A stretch of DNA of 64,000 nucleotides from Cystobasidium ongulense. Its lineage: Eukaryota > Basidiomycota > Cystobasidiomycetes > Cystobasidiales > Cystobasidiaceae. This document shows positions 1 to 11,688 of the stretch, one piece after another. The stretch covers positions 388,236 to 452,235 of the forward strand of contig BQUP01000010.1 of the NCBI GenBank assembly GCA_022835595.1, in the 5' to 3' direction. Position numbers and translations under genes: made by a program. The notes below the pieces were generated by a model that searched no databases, had not been told where the DNA came from, and saw only the letters and a program-made list of their open reading frames with translations. Position 1 is the first letter of the stretch, and each line of letters opens with the position of its first letter.

Positions 1-326
1 CCCTGTATCACATCAAAGAGGTCTCCTCACTTATATCGGCTAAGTTCGCACCTTGCCCAAGGACATAGAGCTGCTTGTATGGAATTCGCCACCGCCGGCT
101 TAGCCGCAAAGGACCGGAAAAGTGCAACACCGATAATTGCAACCACACAAGGTGTACGGTTCTCCGCTAAGCTTCGCCTTGAGAGATCTACCACCTGAAC
201 TACACATCCAGTACTTCACAAGCATTGAGCTCGCGTGTGCATCAGTCAGATCTACCTGCGACATAGACCGGAGAAGTAACGTGATCGAAAGGCCGGTTGG
301 TATACATTCGTATTTCTGCAAGAAAG
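1..326. other. Upstream non-coding region
   Basis: No convincing gene is visible before the start codon at 327. Open frames here are short and their codon content does not look coding. The stretch presumably holds the promoter and leader of the dehydrogenase that follows. A CCGG-containing segment (aaggccggttgg) lies about 35 bases before the start codon. Confidence 0.5.
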
Positions 327-1471
327 ATGGCAACTACCAATGGATCCAGCAACTCTGTCAAGACAGTTGGAATTATAGGAACTGGTGTGATAGGCGCATC
401 GTGGACCGCACTTTTCCTATCTCGAGGCTTGAAAGTCATAGCCACCGATCCTATAGCAGGAGCAGAAGATAGATTAAAGAGCTACATCAAGAATGCCTGG
501 ACTGCTATACAAGAACTCCGTCCAAGCGGATCACCTGGCTCTTCTTCATACGAAGAAAGTCTTAACAACCTTAAATTCGTAGATGATATATATGATCATT
601 TAGATCAAATTGATTTGATTCAAGAAAATACACCAGAGCGATTACCTCTCAAATTAGAATTATTCGAGAAATTGGACAGATTAGCTCCCGGTAATGTGGT
701 TCTCGTATCTTCTTCATCTGGTTTCCCAAGCTCGGAATATATAGTCAATTGCAAACGCCACCCTGAAAGAATACTAGTCGGACATCCTTTTAATCCTCCT
801 CACCTCATTCCTGGTGTAGAAGTAGTACCTCACGCTGGAACCAGCGAAGAAGCGTTACAAAAGGCTATGGATCTATACAGATACGCGAACAGGAAACCGA
901 TTCATGTCAAGAAGGAATGTCCCGGTTTCATTGGGAATCGCTTGCAAGCAGCTTTAACACACGAAGCGTATTCCTTAGTTAGCAGAGGATACGTCTCAGC
1001 GGCAGATATCGGTCAGTACACCCCCTCTCGGCTGGTACCTGCGTGCTTGACTGACATATGCCTGCGACAGACACGCTAGTGGCCGATACGATAGCCCTCC
1101 GATACGCACTTCAAGGCGTCTTTTTGACCAAGTCAGTCCGGCACATTGCGACCTGTCGCACCCAAGCTATGCCTCTTCTATATGCTGACTCTCTCTATGG
1201 TTCCAGGGTTCTTGGTGGAGGTGGTGGTATGGATGGATTCCGCAAGCATCGAGCGGCACTAGGAGCAGCGGCTGAAGAGTGGTTAGCTGACATGCGAAAG
1301 CATGCCTGGAAAGAGGATGAAGAAGCAGAAGCTGCTCTCGCTAAGTCTGTCGACGAAGAGCTTGCTGTTATAGGTGAAGAAGGAGTAAAGAAGCTACCTG
1401 AGGTCAGGGATCTCTTCATTTTGGAAACGCTAAAAATCAAGCAGAGATTGGCAGAACAGGGTGGAAAATAA
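327..1471 (+). CDS. 3-hydroxyacyl-CoA dehydrogenase family protein, lambda-crystallin / L-gulonate or carnitine dehydrogenase-like
   Basis: This is an NAD-dependent oxidoreductase of the 3-hydroxyacyl-CoA dehydrogenase fold. My model has three exons, 327-1011, 1071-1131 and 1207-1471, giving 336 residues. The N-terminus shows the Rossmann dinucleotide loop GTGVIGASW (about residues 22-30). The middle has QENTPERLPLK and the active-site region GHPFNPPHLIPGVEVVP, with the catalytic His after GFPSSEY. GFIGNRLQAAL opens the C-terminal helical domain, which ends with GGGGGMDGFRKHR. The start at MATTNGSS is preferred over an upstream in-frame Met at 297, because the Rossmann strand begins soon after it. 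Family members act on L-gulonate, carnitine or hydroxyacyl substrates. Nothing here picks one of these, so the substrate is open; the family call is firm. Confidence 0.88.
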
Positions 1472-1691
1472 AGTGTTCACGCCCCTGCGCCATAGCTGTA
1501 AAAGTTTTTAGTCTGGACGCGTGCGAGGACTACCCTTGGTGTACAGGTTAGCTGGTAGGCGGGCGTGACGTAGCTTGGAGCTGTCGTACTAGACATGGCT
1601 CGTTACCATTATCACACAATTTAAGCTATACTACGTCGTACTTCTCCGTTCCAGTGCAATGTACGGCAAGGTATATATGAGTACACTCAGT

Positions 1692-3337
1692 CTAATCAGC
1701 TTTTGCGCCACCTCTTTTCCTACTTTGTACTCCAGCAGAATTTCCATCCGGCATTTCCCTCCTCGTCGCAACTCCTCCAGCCAAGCCAACTCCATACGTG
1801 TCCCTCGGTGGTCTACTGCTGTTTTGCTGTGGGGGCGCGCTATTACCGAATTTGGACCCTGAAGGCCCTCCGCTGGCAGCACCACCAAAGTAATTGTCCG
1901 CTTGTCTCGCAAAACCAGATATCGAATTGGCAACAGCATTCTGAGCGGCCGATAATGGCTGCGAAGCCAGTGGCTGCCCGGGCTGCCCTCCTGTCCTTGA
2001 AGTGAATGCATCTCTTCGAGCAGCATACGCTGAATTATTGGCAGCTCCGTATGCTGCTGTACCATATGGTGTAGATGCACCGGTATATGTTTCTGCTGAT
2101 TTTTTCGGTCCAGCCGAGTATGTGCGGGAGAAACTGCTGACGAACCCTGTGACAAGGTCATCTAGCAGAACTGCTAGTGTAAGCACTGGTATTCTAATCG
2201 GGAACCATTCTGGCAGACGAGCTTCTGGGTTGAGGTTTTTGGCTGCGAAGGATGAAGTCCCTTTAGACAGTTCTTGGCCCGGTAGATCGTGCGACTTGGC
2301 CGGTCTGACTGGGTCGTAGGGCAGTGGGTCGGAGTATGCGGCGGTAAGAAGGAAGAGAGGGAAGAGTAGCGACCAGATTGTCAGTCCAAGCGTTGTGCTG
2401 TTGCCGATGATAGCGGAGGACGACAGAAGTGTAGGAGGTATGCCAAAGCCAATAAAGTAAACCCAGCGAGACTCGAGAAAGTTGACTCTATCGCGCAAGC
2501 TCGTGAGATTGTAGAAAGAGATGAAGCGGTATTCAAAGCAGTAGTACGCAGATATAAGGGAGAGGTAGAGGAAAGATAGTGGCCGGCCGATATACGGCAC
2601 ACGCGAGAGAACAGCAGAGAAGCCGAGATATACCAGGATGATGAGGGATCGGGAGATTAAGGAAGACCTGCAAGTAAGAAAAGTCAGTTATGTATATTGC
2701 TCATCAGCTCTTAGCTGGCACAACCTACTTGTGGACTGGCGAACTTGAAGAGCGACCTGATCCTCTTGACGAGTGAGCTGACGGGACGTCGCCCGCGGCT
2801 GCTCTACTGGCGACATTGCTGAAGAAGGAGCCGGACACCAGGAATGATATGCCGACGAGAGGGTAGAGCCAGAAGATCTGTCGGCAGCAACAGTAGTGAC
2901 AGCAGGATAGGAAGAAGACCGACAGTCGACAAAAGCGAAAAGCTGGGTAGTCAGCAAGCCTCTCTGCGGGATACAGACACAGCATGCAAGCTACCCACCT
3001 GGAAGTAAAAGCGGGCTTGTTCCTCAGTCAAGCGCGTCCTGCTGCTGCCTGCAGTCTCTCGCCCTGAATCCCGGGTCCAAGCTGGCAGGAGGAGCCAGTC
3101 AACCACCAGCACACAGACGAGTATGAAAGCTTGCAGCAACGAGCATTTGGTAACTTGACTGCGTATGAATGGATTGGTCTGTATCGAATCCAGGGCGCGC
3201 TTGTACTGCAGAGCGTCGGTGAGGCCGCTGAGGAGGAATGACGATTCGAGACGTGCGACCAGCGCTGGCGACAAAGGATACGACAGCGAAGATATGGATG
3301 ACTGCGAGGGCCGGTGACCAGGCTGCCAGGTGGGCAT
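1692..3337 (-). CDS. EI24-domain multi-pass membrane protein
   Basis: Three exons (3337-2999, 2877-2729, 2667-1692) give a 487-residue protein. Hydrophobic segments include LLQAFILVCVLVVDWLLLP (exon 1), IFWLYPLVGISFLVSG (exon 2) and SLIILVYLGFSAVLS followed by PLSFLYLSLISAYYCFEY (exon 3). The stretch from RDRVNFLESRW through YFIGFGIPPTLLSS resembles the C-terminal part of the EI24 / etoposide-induced 2.4 family, which in animals is an ER membrane protein linked to autophagy. The last third is low-complexity, rich in Ser, Gly, Ala and Asn, and probably disordered. The gene is divergent from PAT1, with only 189 bp between the start codons. The family assignment rests on my memory of the motif and is moderately sure; the multi-pass membrane character is clear from the sequence. 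Confidence 0.72.
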
Positions 3338-3526
3338 TGTTGACTGCGGGTTTGACTGAATGTGTCGAAAGCAGAGCAGACGAGTGTGATCAGGCGCTGT
3401 TGAAGAAGACGATTGCAACACCTCGCATCTTGCTTTGCACCATATTGAGCGGAGCAAGCAGTACAGCCAGAACAAGCAAGACTACGCTCTACCACCCGAT
3501 CCAGGCAACACTCGCTATCTCCAGCG
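3338..3526. promoter_or_regulatory. Divergent promoter between the EI24-domain gene and PAT1
   Basis: The two start codons face away from each other across 189 bp, so both promoters must lie here or overlap the 5' ends. No TATA box is evident. This fits a housekeeping pair. Confidence 0.5.
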
Positions 3527-6500
3527 ATGAGCTTCTTTGGGTTCGACACAGGCATGCCGCCTGGCTTTCAACAGCAAGGCGGCGGCGACTCGCTCGATGA
3601 GCGTCTACGGCAATTGGCAGAGGCTGATGAGAACCTGTGAGTGCCTATAACCATTATTGTACCACTGCCACTGTGCTCATGCATAGATGTGCGGCCTGCA
3701 GAGAGATCTACGACTGGGACGACGACACTGGTCTGCAAGGCGTAGGCGGCGGTGGTCTCGCTGGAAAGCTGGACGAGTCGCTTGATGCGTTTAACGATGA
3801 CACCTTTGGCATGCCAGAAGAAGCTGCAGTTGGTAAGTGCCAGACTCGTTGACAGCATCAATGCCAGAACCTCACGCTCTCCACGCTCCATCCAGGCAGG
3901 GACTTCGACTTCGCTGCCAACACAGCTCATTACCTCGGAGAGCCAGTACCGACAGCCTCGAGTGCATCGGCAAGACAGCCCTCAGCCAAACCTCAACAGC
4001 AACAGCAGCAGCAGCAGCGACGTGGTCCGGCATCGCCTTTCAGCGTCTCGTTTGACGCAGATCCGCTGCTTGGTCCCGTACAAGCCAATCGAGGACAGCA
4101 ACGCTCGCCTTTCTATCAGCAGCCTCCAGTGCATCAGCAGCAAGCACAGCAAGCATGGGCTCGACAGGACCCTGCAATTGCCTACCAAGGTTCCCCGCAA
4201 CCTATGGCTCAGCAAGCTCCGCGCCAACCGGCTCAGCACAGGACGCTGGAGGAGATAGAGGCAGAGATGCAAGCCGCCCAGCAAGCTAAGCGATCTGCTC
4301 AAGCTTCTCCGGCTCCTCCACCAGCTAGAATACCCTTGACGGTGGAAGAAGTTGAAGCCGAGATGATGAGGAAAGCGCAGATGGCTAGACAGTCCCAGCT
4401 TCAGCAGCAAGCACAGCAGGCAATCCCCCCGCAGGATCATCATATGGCTAGACAAGGAAGCAGAGATCCAGGTGCCGTGCAAGTGCTTGCTCAGCAAGCT
4501 CAGATGATGAGCATGAGGCAACAGCAGGCACCCCGCGAGCAAGACAAGCCTGCTCAGCAATCTCAGCAGTTCCCACCATTGAATCAGCAAGCACCCCCTC
4601 AAGGAGACAATCTGCTAGCTCAACTGCTTGCAGCTACACCGCAAGGTCAGCAAATGCAACAAGCTGGAATATCCCTACATGAGCCTCAGATGCAGCAGGC
4701 TATGGAAGAGCGCATGCGAGCCAATGCAGCCATGGAAGAAGCACGTCGCAGAAAGGCAGCAAAGATCCATAGAATGGCAAAATACAATGGTGTTATGACA
4801 CAAGGAGATAAAGATTTCATTACAAGAATTCAAGTTTCCCAGCTCATCAATTCAAATGGTCCGAATGGAACACATGATCCTTACTCCGACGACTTTTACT
4901 TCGCCGTTATACAGTCTATGAGACAAGGTAGATTGGCTGCGATACAGCAGGCAAATGCTCAAAGTGGAGGTCCACCTCCTGGAGGTCCTCAACAAGGCCC
5001 CGGTCAGCAGCCACTCGCACCGATCCAGCAAGGTCAACAGGGAAGAAACAGGAATAATACGGCTGATAAGAGAATGACACGTCGCGAGAATGCCATGAAC
5101 CGAATGACGCAGCAGGTACAAAGACTCGTTGATGATGCGAAGAAGAAGCCACGAGCTTCCAATTGTATGTATGACTCCGTCTTTCGACCATGAAACATGT
5201 TTAGCTGATCTCCTTCTTTTGTAGTATCTCTCGATGGCGCTCTTGGCAAGATTGCAGTTAGGACTCGCTCCGCTCCAAGACCTTTGCTTCAAGTCGACAA
5301 CAATAAACGCAACTCTCTACAGTCGCTTGACGAAAAACAGCCTCTATCCGCTGCCGATCTAGCTGGATCTCTAGCTTCTTCTCTGCCGGCTCGGTCAAGC
5401 GCAAAGCATGGTGCTGCGCTCACCCGCAAAGAGACTCTCGCTGCCATTGAGCATCTCTATGATGTTGTCTTAAAGGCTGAACAAGCTCGCCGTCCGCTTG
5501 CTGCACTCGTAGCTGCTGCACAAGCTGAGCATGCCGCTGATGAAGCAGGACAACCAGTCTCTCGAGACGCGCGTAACGCTTTGGGAGAACAGGAGAAGAT
5601 CTACAAGGAACTCGTCGAAGAGATGTGGAAGGGACTCAAGGTTATGGAACCCCTTGATCAATGCACCCCACATCCTTTCATTTCCCTGATATCGATTACA
5701 AAAGGCAAGAAGCTGCTACCTCGCGTCTTACGACATATCAGCTACCAACAGACTCTGGTCCTTCTTACGCTTCTCATCGCTACATTTGACACTCTGGATG
5801 TCGTCAGAGACGCACCTATTCTCGACATGAATCCCAACGACCCTGCTTTCTACGCAACAAGCGCTATCAGAGGAGCTGCACCGCTCAACGTCGCCTTGCA
5901 GAAAAAGACCAGAAAGCAAGTAGAGAACGAAACCGAACTGTTTTTGAAAACAGCTATGCCTCTTGTCATGGAAGTCATCGCACAATCACAATTGCGAATC
6001 ATCTCTGGCATGCTTGGTCTGCTCATTGAGCGCAACGACCTTATTAAGATTGCTAAAACTAAGGTAAGCATTTCTGTTTCATTCGTACGTTCACCTCTCA
6101 TACTGACACATCTGCGAATAGCCTGGTCTTGCTTTCATCACCGTGTTCATCAGTGGTGCTCAAACACTCAAGTCCGCTGCTGCTGCCGAAGGCAAACCAG
6201 CACCTGAACAATCCGAAATTGATCAATGGACCGGAACGTTCAATCATCTCGTTTCTCGACTTTCGGGCCATTTACCTTCGCTCTTCCCTTCCACACGAAG
6301 CATGCCATTCGGACCTGGCATGTACACCACACCTAACTCGGCCACTGCAGAAAGCATCCTCGATGCTGAGGACGAGCCAGTGTGGCACTTCCTTGCCGCA
6401 TTGGCTGTTAATGCCGATATGAATCAGCAGCAACAGTTGGTCACGGAGGTCAGAGACAAGGTGCTCGAAAACGTCATGAAAGCGAAGAGTGCTGCAAAAC

Positions 6501-6613
6501 AAGTAGAAACACAGGGCGCCCTTGCGGAGAGCGTAGCTAAAGCAAAGATCGACAACGTGAATACTTTCTTGCATGCTCTGGGTCTGGATGCAAGCCAGAT
6601 CACAGTGGATTAG
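3527..6613 (+). CDS. PAT1: PAT1-family mRNA decapping activator
   Basis: This protein bridges mRNA deadenylation and decapping in P-bodies by contacting Lsm1-7, Dhh1 and Dcp2. Five exons (3527-3636, 3702-3832, 3896-5164, 5225-6063, 6122-6613) give 946 residues. The diagnostic start MSFFGFDTGMP and the acidic segment EIYDWDDDTGLQG followed by NDDTFG match the conserved Pat1 N-terminus, and VGRDFDF is recovered only when the acceptor before 3896 is used. The centre is Gln/Pro-rich and includes a CAG-coded Q run near 4000-4018. KYNGVMTQGDKDFITRIQVS precedes the C-terminal helical domain, which begins near LSLDGALGKIAVRT and carries the decapping-complex contacts. A 206-codon open frame on the opposite strand over exon 3 is an artefact of the CAG-rich composition. 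Confidence 0.93.
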
Positions 6614-6727
6614 CCAATGCTCGAATACATATATTATTGCGCATTGTCATCAGTAGAACAGCGATAAGAACAAGAAGGAATAGGTTGGTAGTAAGATGAA
6701 AACAGCAAGTTTAAGTTGCGCAACCTT

Positions 6728-9700
6728 CTAGAAAAGTGACGAGGCAGTCACACGAGCGTTCTTCCGCGCGGGGTTGCCTTGCTCCATGCTATTTGCGAGC
6801 TTGCCTGGCCCAACGGGTGTTGCCTCCTTCTCTACCCACTCGTCATCCTCTGTCATAATCGTCGATGCTGGAGGGTCGACTGCTCTGCGCTCCTTCTTGC
6901 TTGGCTTATCCTCCTTTGATTTAGTTTCGCTCTTCCGCTTTTTCGAAGTCTGGTCAGACTCTTTTACACTTGGTGCCTCATCGCCATCTTCCAGGTCAAA
7001 AGAAAGAACCGCCGTGGTCTTCTTCTTTTTCTTCTTGTCTTTATCCTTTTTTTTGAGATCGTCCTTAGCAGTCGAGCGGTCCGCCCGACTTACAAAAGTT
7101 GGCTTGAAACTTGACAAGTCGTCTATTGTCAATGACATTGGCAGCTCCACTTTCTTCGTATCAAACATCGACGTATCAGGAAGTTTCGAGGGATCATCAA
7201 AGGCTGCTGCTTGCTTATCAGGCGACGCCTTTGTCTCTGCATCATCGTCATCTTCATCTGAGTCGTCCTCGTCATCACTAGCAAAGATAGCTTTGAAGAT
7301 GTCCATAGATGGTTTCTCGTACTTCAGCACTTCCTGGCCTTGCGTTCCGTCATCCTCTGCAATTTCTGTAGCAGGTAGGGGTGTTGCCGTAGTGCTAGAT
7401 TCGAAGGACACTCCGCCAAGGAAGCCATCGCCTGCATTGCCAGCTTTGCGATCTTGCATCAGGGTATCCATAGCGCCTTGATTGAGTATATCACTCTCTG
7501 GTTGACTTGCCGTAGGCTGAGCGAAAGGGTGTGATGACGACGAGCCGTTTGCCGGGCCATCTGGATGTGGATCTGCGACATTGAAACGCTTGCAGAGCAA
7601 TTTAACTGGGTACCAAGGTTCTACAGTCCGTGTGACTGGTCCAAAGTTGCCCTCTCGCACAGCTGCTTTTCTTGGGTCTGCTGCCTCCCTTTCTTCCTGT
7701 TTCTTGCGTTGATTCTCCAGCTCGTTCTGCGCTAGTATCTTCTTGGCATCTGGTACAGGCTTTGGCAAGTGTAGTCCCGCTTCTGGTGCTTTGATGTCTA
7801 AAAGAGCGGTTTGACTCGACGAAGTGAAGCGATTGGCCATCATACCCGACATAGGCTTGAATATCATAGCTGCATTTGCAAAAGCTTCTAGTTCTGCGTT
7901 CATCTCGCTGATGCTTTTACCCAAAGATTGCGATGGCTTGAACGGTTTTGCGGCATCTTGCGGCAGGGCGAAATGTTGCAGGAAGGCCTTGTACCGGGCT
8001 TGTTTCGCTTGATCGTCCCCGTAAGGCATGAAGCCTTTCAAGGCGCTTTGTGCTACTCGCGAGTCTATAGTCGGTATGCGAAGCACTTCTGGCTCCCGCA
8101 TGGGACCAGCTGCTGCTGGCGTATGAACACCATCACTTTCTCCTTTTGATATGTCTTGTAAACGCTCCTTGTCTTTTGAAGATAGGAAGTCGAAGATCGA
8201 TTTTGGCGCTACAGGCTCGCCTAGGATATTCCCACGGTCATCCGCACTCAGCATGTTTTGCTGACCTTTCCTCTGAGCCCCGGGAACATTGGCTGCTCCA
8301 GCTTGAGCTGGTGTTGCAACTTTCAAGCGCTCGCGCTCCCATATCGCTTTTGGGTTTGGCTGCCAATTCTTGGGGATCTTCTCTGGTGCAAACCTGCCAA
8401 ATTGTCAGGCGTTAGCTTCGCGGCTCTCCTTGTACAAGGGAGTAACCTGACTCACCACTTATCTGGCGGCTGTATGCGACTCGCCAGCACAAATCCTGGA
8501 ATCATAGGGGATCCGTCGTTGAAAGTTTGGCCTTGTGCAGTTGACCCAACTTCTGGCTGGCGTAGCCTAGTATGGTCTTGCTTTTGACGACCATTATGAC
8601 TAAGGAGTTCTGGCTTTCGTGATCGTCCATGTACACCTGCGAATCCATCGTCGTCTTCGTCTTCATCATTGAGCATTAGATTGCTTGGTCCAGAAGAGCC
8701 CCCGCCATAGACGTCTATATCGTCTTCATCCGCCTCCTCCAATGCCGATATACCGAAAGCTCCCCCTACAGGCATGCGTGACTGAGGTCCAGCGTCACCT
8801 TTGCCTTTCTGCCCATTGCGTCCGAACCTCGCTTGATCTGAACTAGGAACAGAGTATGAGCTATGTTGACTCGTCGATGTGCCTTGCAATCGTCCTCCTA
8901 GAGTGCTTCCAGGAACGTAGCCCAGACCCCATTGGTTCTCCTTGTTCTCGAAGGTAAGCACCGTCCTGTCTAGAGGTGCGAAAGTATGCTTCTTGGCTTC
9001 TTCGTCTTCCTCCATATCATCTTCATCAAGCTCCATTCCCATCTCTTTCATCTGCACTTTCCGACGAGCATGCGATATTCTGGGTCCTATACCTTGCCCT
9101 GGCCTCCAGCCCATCTTGGTCATTATTTTTTGACCTATTCTCCGAGATCCTGGCTTCACAAGATCCTGGAGACTATTTGCCACAGCAGTAGAGTAATCCG
9201 GGTCTTGGTGATTTGCTGTAGATGTCGAAGCAGCAGAGGGTGGTCCTAATCCTGCAAACGCATCCTGTGGTCGACTCTGTCCGCCTCCATAGCTTTCTGA
9301 AGTCTTGAAACCCTTAGATGCCTTGAGTTCTGCAAGATCCTCTTCATCCATAAAGTCTTCTGCACGCTGCTCTGCTCTTTGTTTCCCTTTCGCTTCTTTC
9401 TTGGACACAAAAGTGGAAGGTGCCCATCCTTCTTTGCTACCTGCTGTGTTGAAGTAGCCTGCGCTGAAGCCACCTGTGAAAGCGCCATGCAGCCGTCGCC
9501 GACCCTGCTCGTCGCGTACTTCCTAGATCCCAGAGCAAACCAAATCAGCCTGACGGGATCACTTTTAGATTGCACAGGAACAGAGCATAGGCGCACCTGC
9601 TGCCAGACGGGTACATATTCGCCTTGATCCTTCCTGGTGGACGCAAGTGATGGCAGCGGAGTGCCGTACTGCACAAAGCTCTCGTTCAAGTTGTTGTTCT

Positions 9701-9749
9701 GGAGGGAGTCATCTTCAGCAGCCCTTTTCTTCAGTCGTGCAGTCGACAT
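6728..9749 (-). CDS. G-patch domain protein of the GPATCH1 type (DUF1604)
   Basis: Three exons (9749-9597, 9522-8456, 8393-6728) give 961 residues. The N-terminus has YGTPLPSL and YVPVWQQ, then DEQGRRRLHGAFTGGFSAGY and GWAPSTFVSKK, which is the DUF1604 signature of GPATCH1 proteins. The G-patch follows at about residue 170: GQKIMTKMGWRPGQGIGPR. Further on are FAPEKIPKNWQPNP, the SURP-like segment ALKGFMPYGDDQAKQARYKAFL, and a Lys/Asp/Glu-rich tail. Human GPATCH1 is associated with catalytic-stage spliceosomes, and G-patches generally stimulate DEAH helicases; a nuclear splicing role here is an inference from that family. The stop lies 114 bp from the convergent end of PAT1. Confidence 0.9.
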
Positions 9750-9787
9750 CGCTCTTCCATTGAATGTTCGCTGGTTGTTCTATCGCA

Positions 9788-10092
9788 GCAAGAGGTGCTG
9801 GAACTCGACCTGCAAGCTGAGCATGATCGAGAAGCACAGAACACAAGAATTGACGTGTTCAGCTCTGCCCTGCACGACACGCATGATGCACTTCATGCCT
9901 TGAGCAATCAGGTCACTCGCCTAGCAGACAACATGCCACTTACCATGACATAGGCTCCTCCTGACCGGCAAGTCAGCAGCGCGAACTGCAGACACTTATA
10001 GTTCCGCGGACGCTGGCAAAAGAACTGGCGCTCGTTGAGCAAGCTAGAGATGAGATCTCGAAGATCAGAGGACATATTTGGATTTCGTGTTA
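9788..10092 (+). CDS. Possible small coiled-coil protein, start not found
   Basis: Two stretches on the plus strand have coding-like composition. One spans about 9788-9908 and reads EVLELDLQAEHDREAQ and then VFSSALHDTHDALHALSNQ. The other spans about 9983-10092, reads TLAKELALVEQARDEISKI and ends in a stop after HIWISC at 10090-10092. A plausible intron (donor gtcact after SNQ, acceptor ending gtcagcag) would join them in frame. Both parts would form amphipathic helices. I found no in-frame start codon upstream, so a first exon may be missing from this model. I do not recognise the family. It lies between two divergent neighbours in about 500 bp that would otherwise be empty. Confidence 0.3.
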
Positions 10093-10255
10093 AATCTGTG
10101 ATTACTTCTTCAAATCGAGCGGCCAGCTACATCTGCTCTTTTCCTAACAACGGTGAAGGAAAATACCATTATGGTCTACCGCATGACAGTCTCGAAACTG
10201 GTCTTTTCGGAGTCGCCTTACCCGTCCAAGGGCCATATGTAAGCCGAAAATTTGT

Positions 10256-11453
10256 CTAATAGCCTGCTAGAAGACCTCCATCAACGAGATGGGTGCTACC
10301 GGTGATGAACTCTGCATCATCAGATGCAAGGAACAAAGCCATTTTCGCCCTGACGAGGAAGAAAGGTTAGCTTGCACATCAAGTACCGCCTGCAGTACGA
10401 CTACGCACTGGTCCGCTGGGTGGCCTCCTCGTGGCCAGCGTGTCTTGTCCTTGAAATGAGCAGCAACAGCCGGATCCTTGATATCTGTACAATCACGCAT
10501 CGGTCAGATCCACCCTGTGGTTAACACTGAAGCTATCGGACTTACACTCGAGAGTCATTGACGTAGCGACGATACCCGGGCAAATGGCGTTAACGTTAAT
10601 GCGGTCCTTGGCATGCTCGCATGCAGCGGACTTGGTAATTCCGATGACAGCGTGTTTGGATCCGTCGTATGCAGCAATCATAGGACCTCCTCTAACAGAT
10701 CGCTGTATCAGCTAGCGACCCGATACAGAAGTTAAGGCAACTCACGTGAGGCCGTTGATACTCGCTACGTTGACGATCTTTCCTCTTGACCCATTAGAGC
10801 CTACTTCCTGCTTGAGCATTTGACGAAGCACGTGTTGCATCATGAAATAGCATCCCTTCACGTTCACCTTGAAGATCAAGTCGAACAGCTTTTCTGAGGT
10901 GTTGACAATGTACTCGGAAGATGGGTTGATACCAGCGAAATTCATGAGAATGTCGACACGTCCATACGTCTCGACGGTTTTTGCAACGAGTCTGTTTGCG
11001 TCAGGTAAGATTAGCAACGATTTCATCTACAATCAGAACATAGAAACGCTTACGCTTCGATTTCATCAAGGTTGCCAAGATCAGTCTTGACAAATATAGC
11101 TTCTCCGCCTTGAGATTTAATGAGGTCGGCAGTCTGCTTTGACGCGGTCGCCTCGTCTTCGAAGCTGAATAGAGCATACATGCATTCACTTCAGTCTGTC
11201 CTCGGCACCTGGACCTTCGGCAAAACTGACTTGTTGCGCAGGGCATCTGGTCGCATATCTGCTACCACGATTTTGGCGCCCTCTAAAAAATATACAGGAT
11301 CAGCAAAGCACTCTATTCGTAGCAAAACATTAGGTGCCCACCTTTTGCTAGTGCTATCGAAGCCTCTCGGCCCATGCCAGAGCTTCCGCCAGTGACAATT
11401 GCCACTTTGTTCGTAAAGCGTGCACCATGGCTGGATCCGTTTGCTGCGGACAT
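10256..11453 (-). CDS. Short-chain dehydrogenase/reductase (SDR), classical type
   Basis: Seven exons (11453-11342, 11282-11231, 11164-11054, 10991-10746, 10691-10546, 10484-10409, 10349-10256) give a 278-residue NAD(P)-dependent oxidoreductase. Visible family motifs, in order, are the cofactor loop TGGSSGMGRE, acidic VVADMRPD after strand 2 (which favours NAD), NFAGIN in place of NNAG, the catalytic Ser in VASINGLTGGP, and the YDGSKHA catalytic Tyr/Lys pair. The end, ITGSTHLVDGGLLAGY, is the usual SDR tail. The acceptor for exon 5 is set by recovering GLTGGPMIAAYDGSK in frame. It is divergent from the SDR beginning at 11689. The substrate is unknown. Confidence 0.88.
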
Positions 11454-11688
11454 TTTTGTCTGAATATCAAGTCAATAAGCAGATGTGATTATCGAGTAAG
11501 TTGCTTGGGATGCTGCCAAAAACATCCTTCAATATGCGGGGAGCAGCCTTCTGGTCTGCCCGGCTGCCAGGAAATCACGCCGGCCAGCGCTTTTCCGACC
11601 GCCGTGAGAAGACACTTCGGCAGGGAGCTGTCGGATCCAGCCTACCTAGCTTTCGCGGCATTGACCACTATTCGAAATCAAGAACACC
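11454..11688. promoter_or_regulatory. Divergent promoter of two SDR genes
   Basis: This 235-bp region separates two divergent SDR start codons. It contains CGCCGGCC (about 11578-11585) and TTTTCCGACC (11591-11600), the latter related to the CCGG-type motif found upstream of the 21-38 kb cluster genes. The shared spacer suggests co-regulation; this is an inference. Confidence 0.4.

Noticed and set aside
3982-4602. 206-codon Leu-rich minus-strand open frame
   Set aside because: It mirrors the CAG/CAA-rich Gln region of PAT1; Leu runs come from reading CAG repeats backwards.
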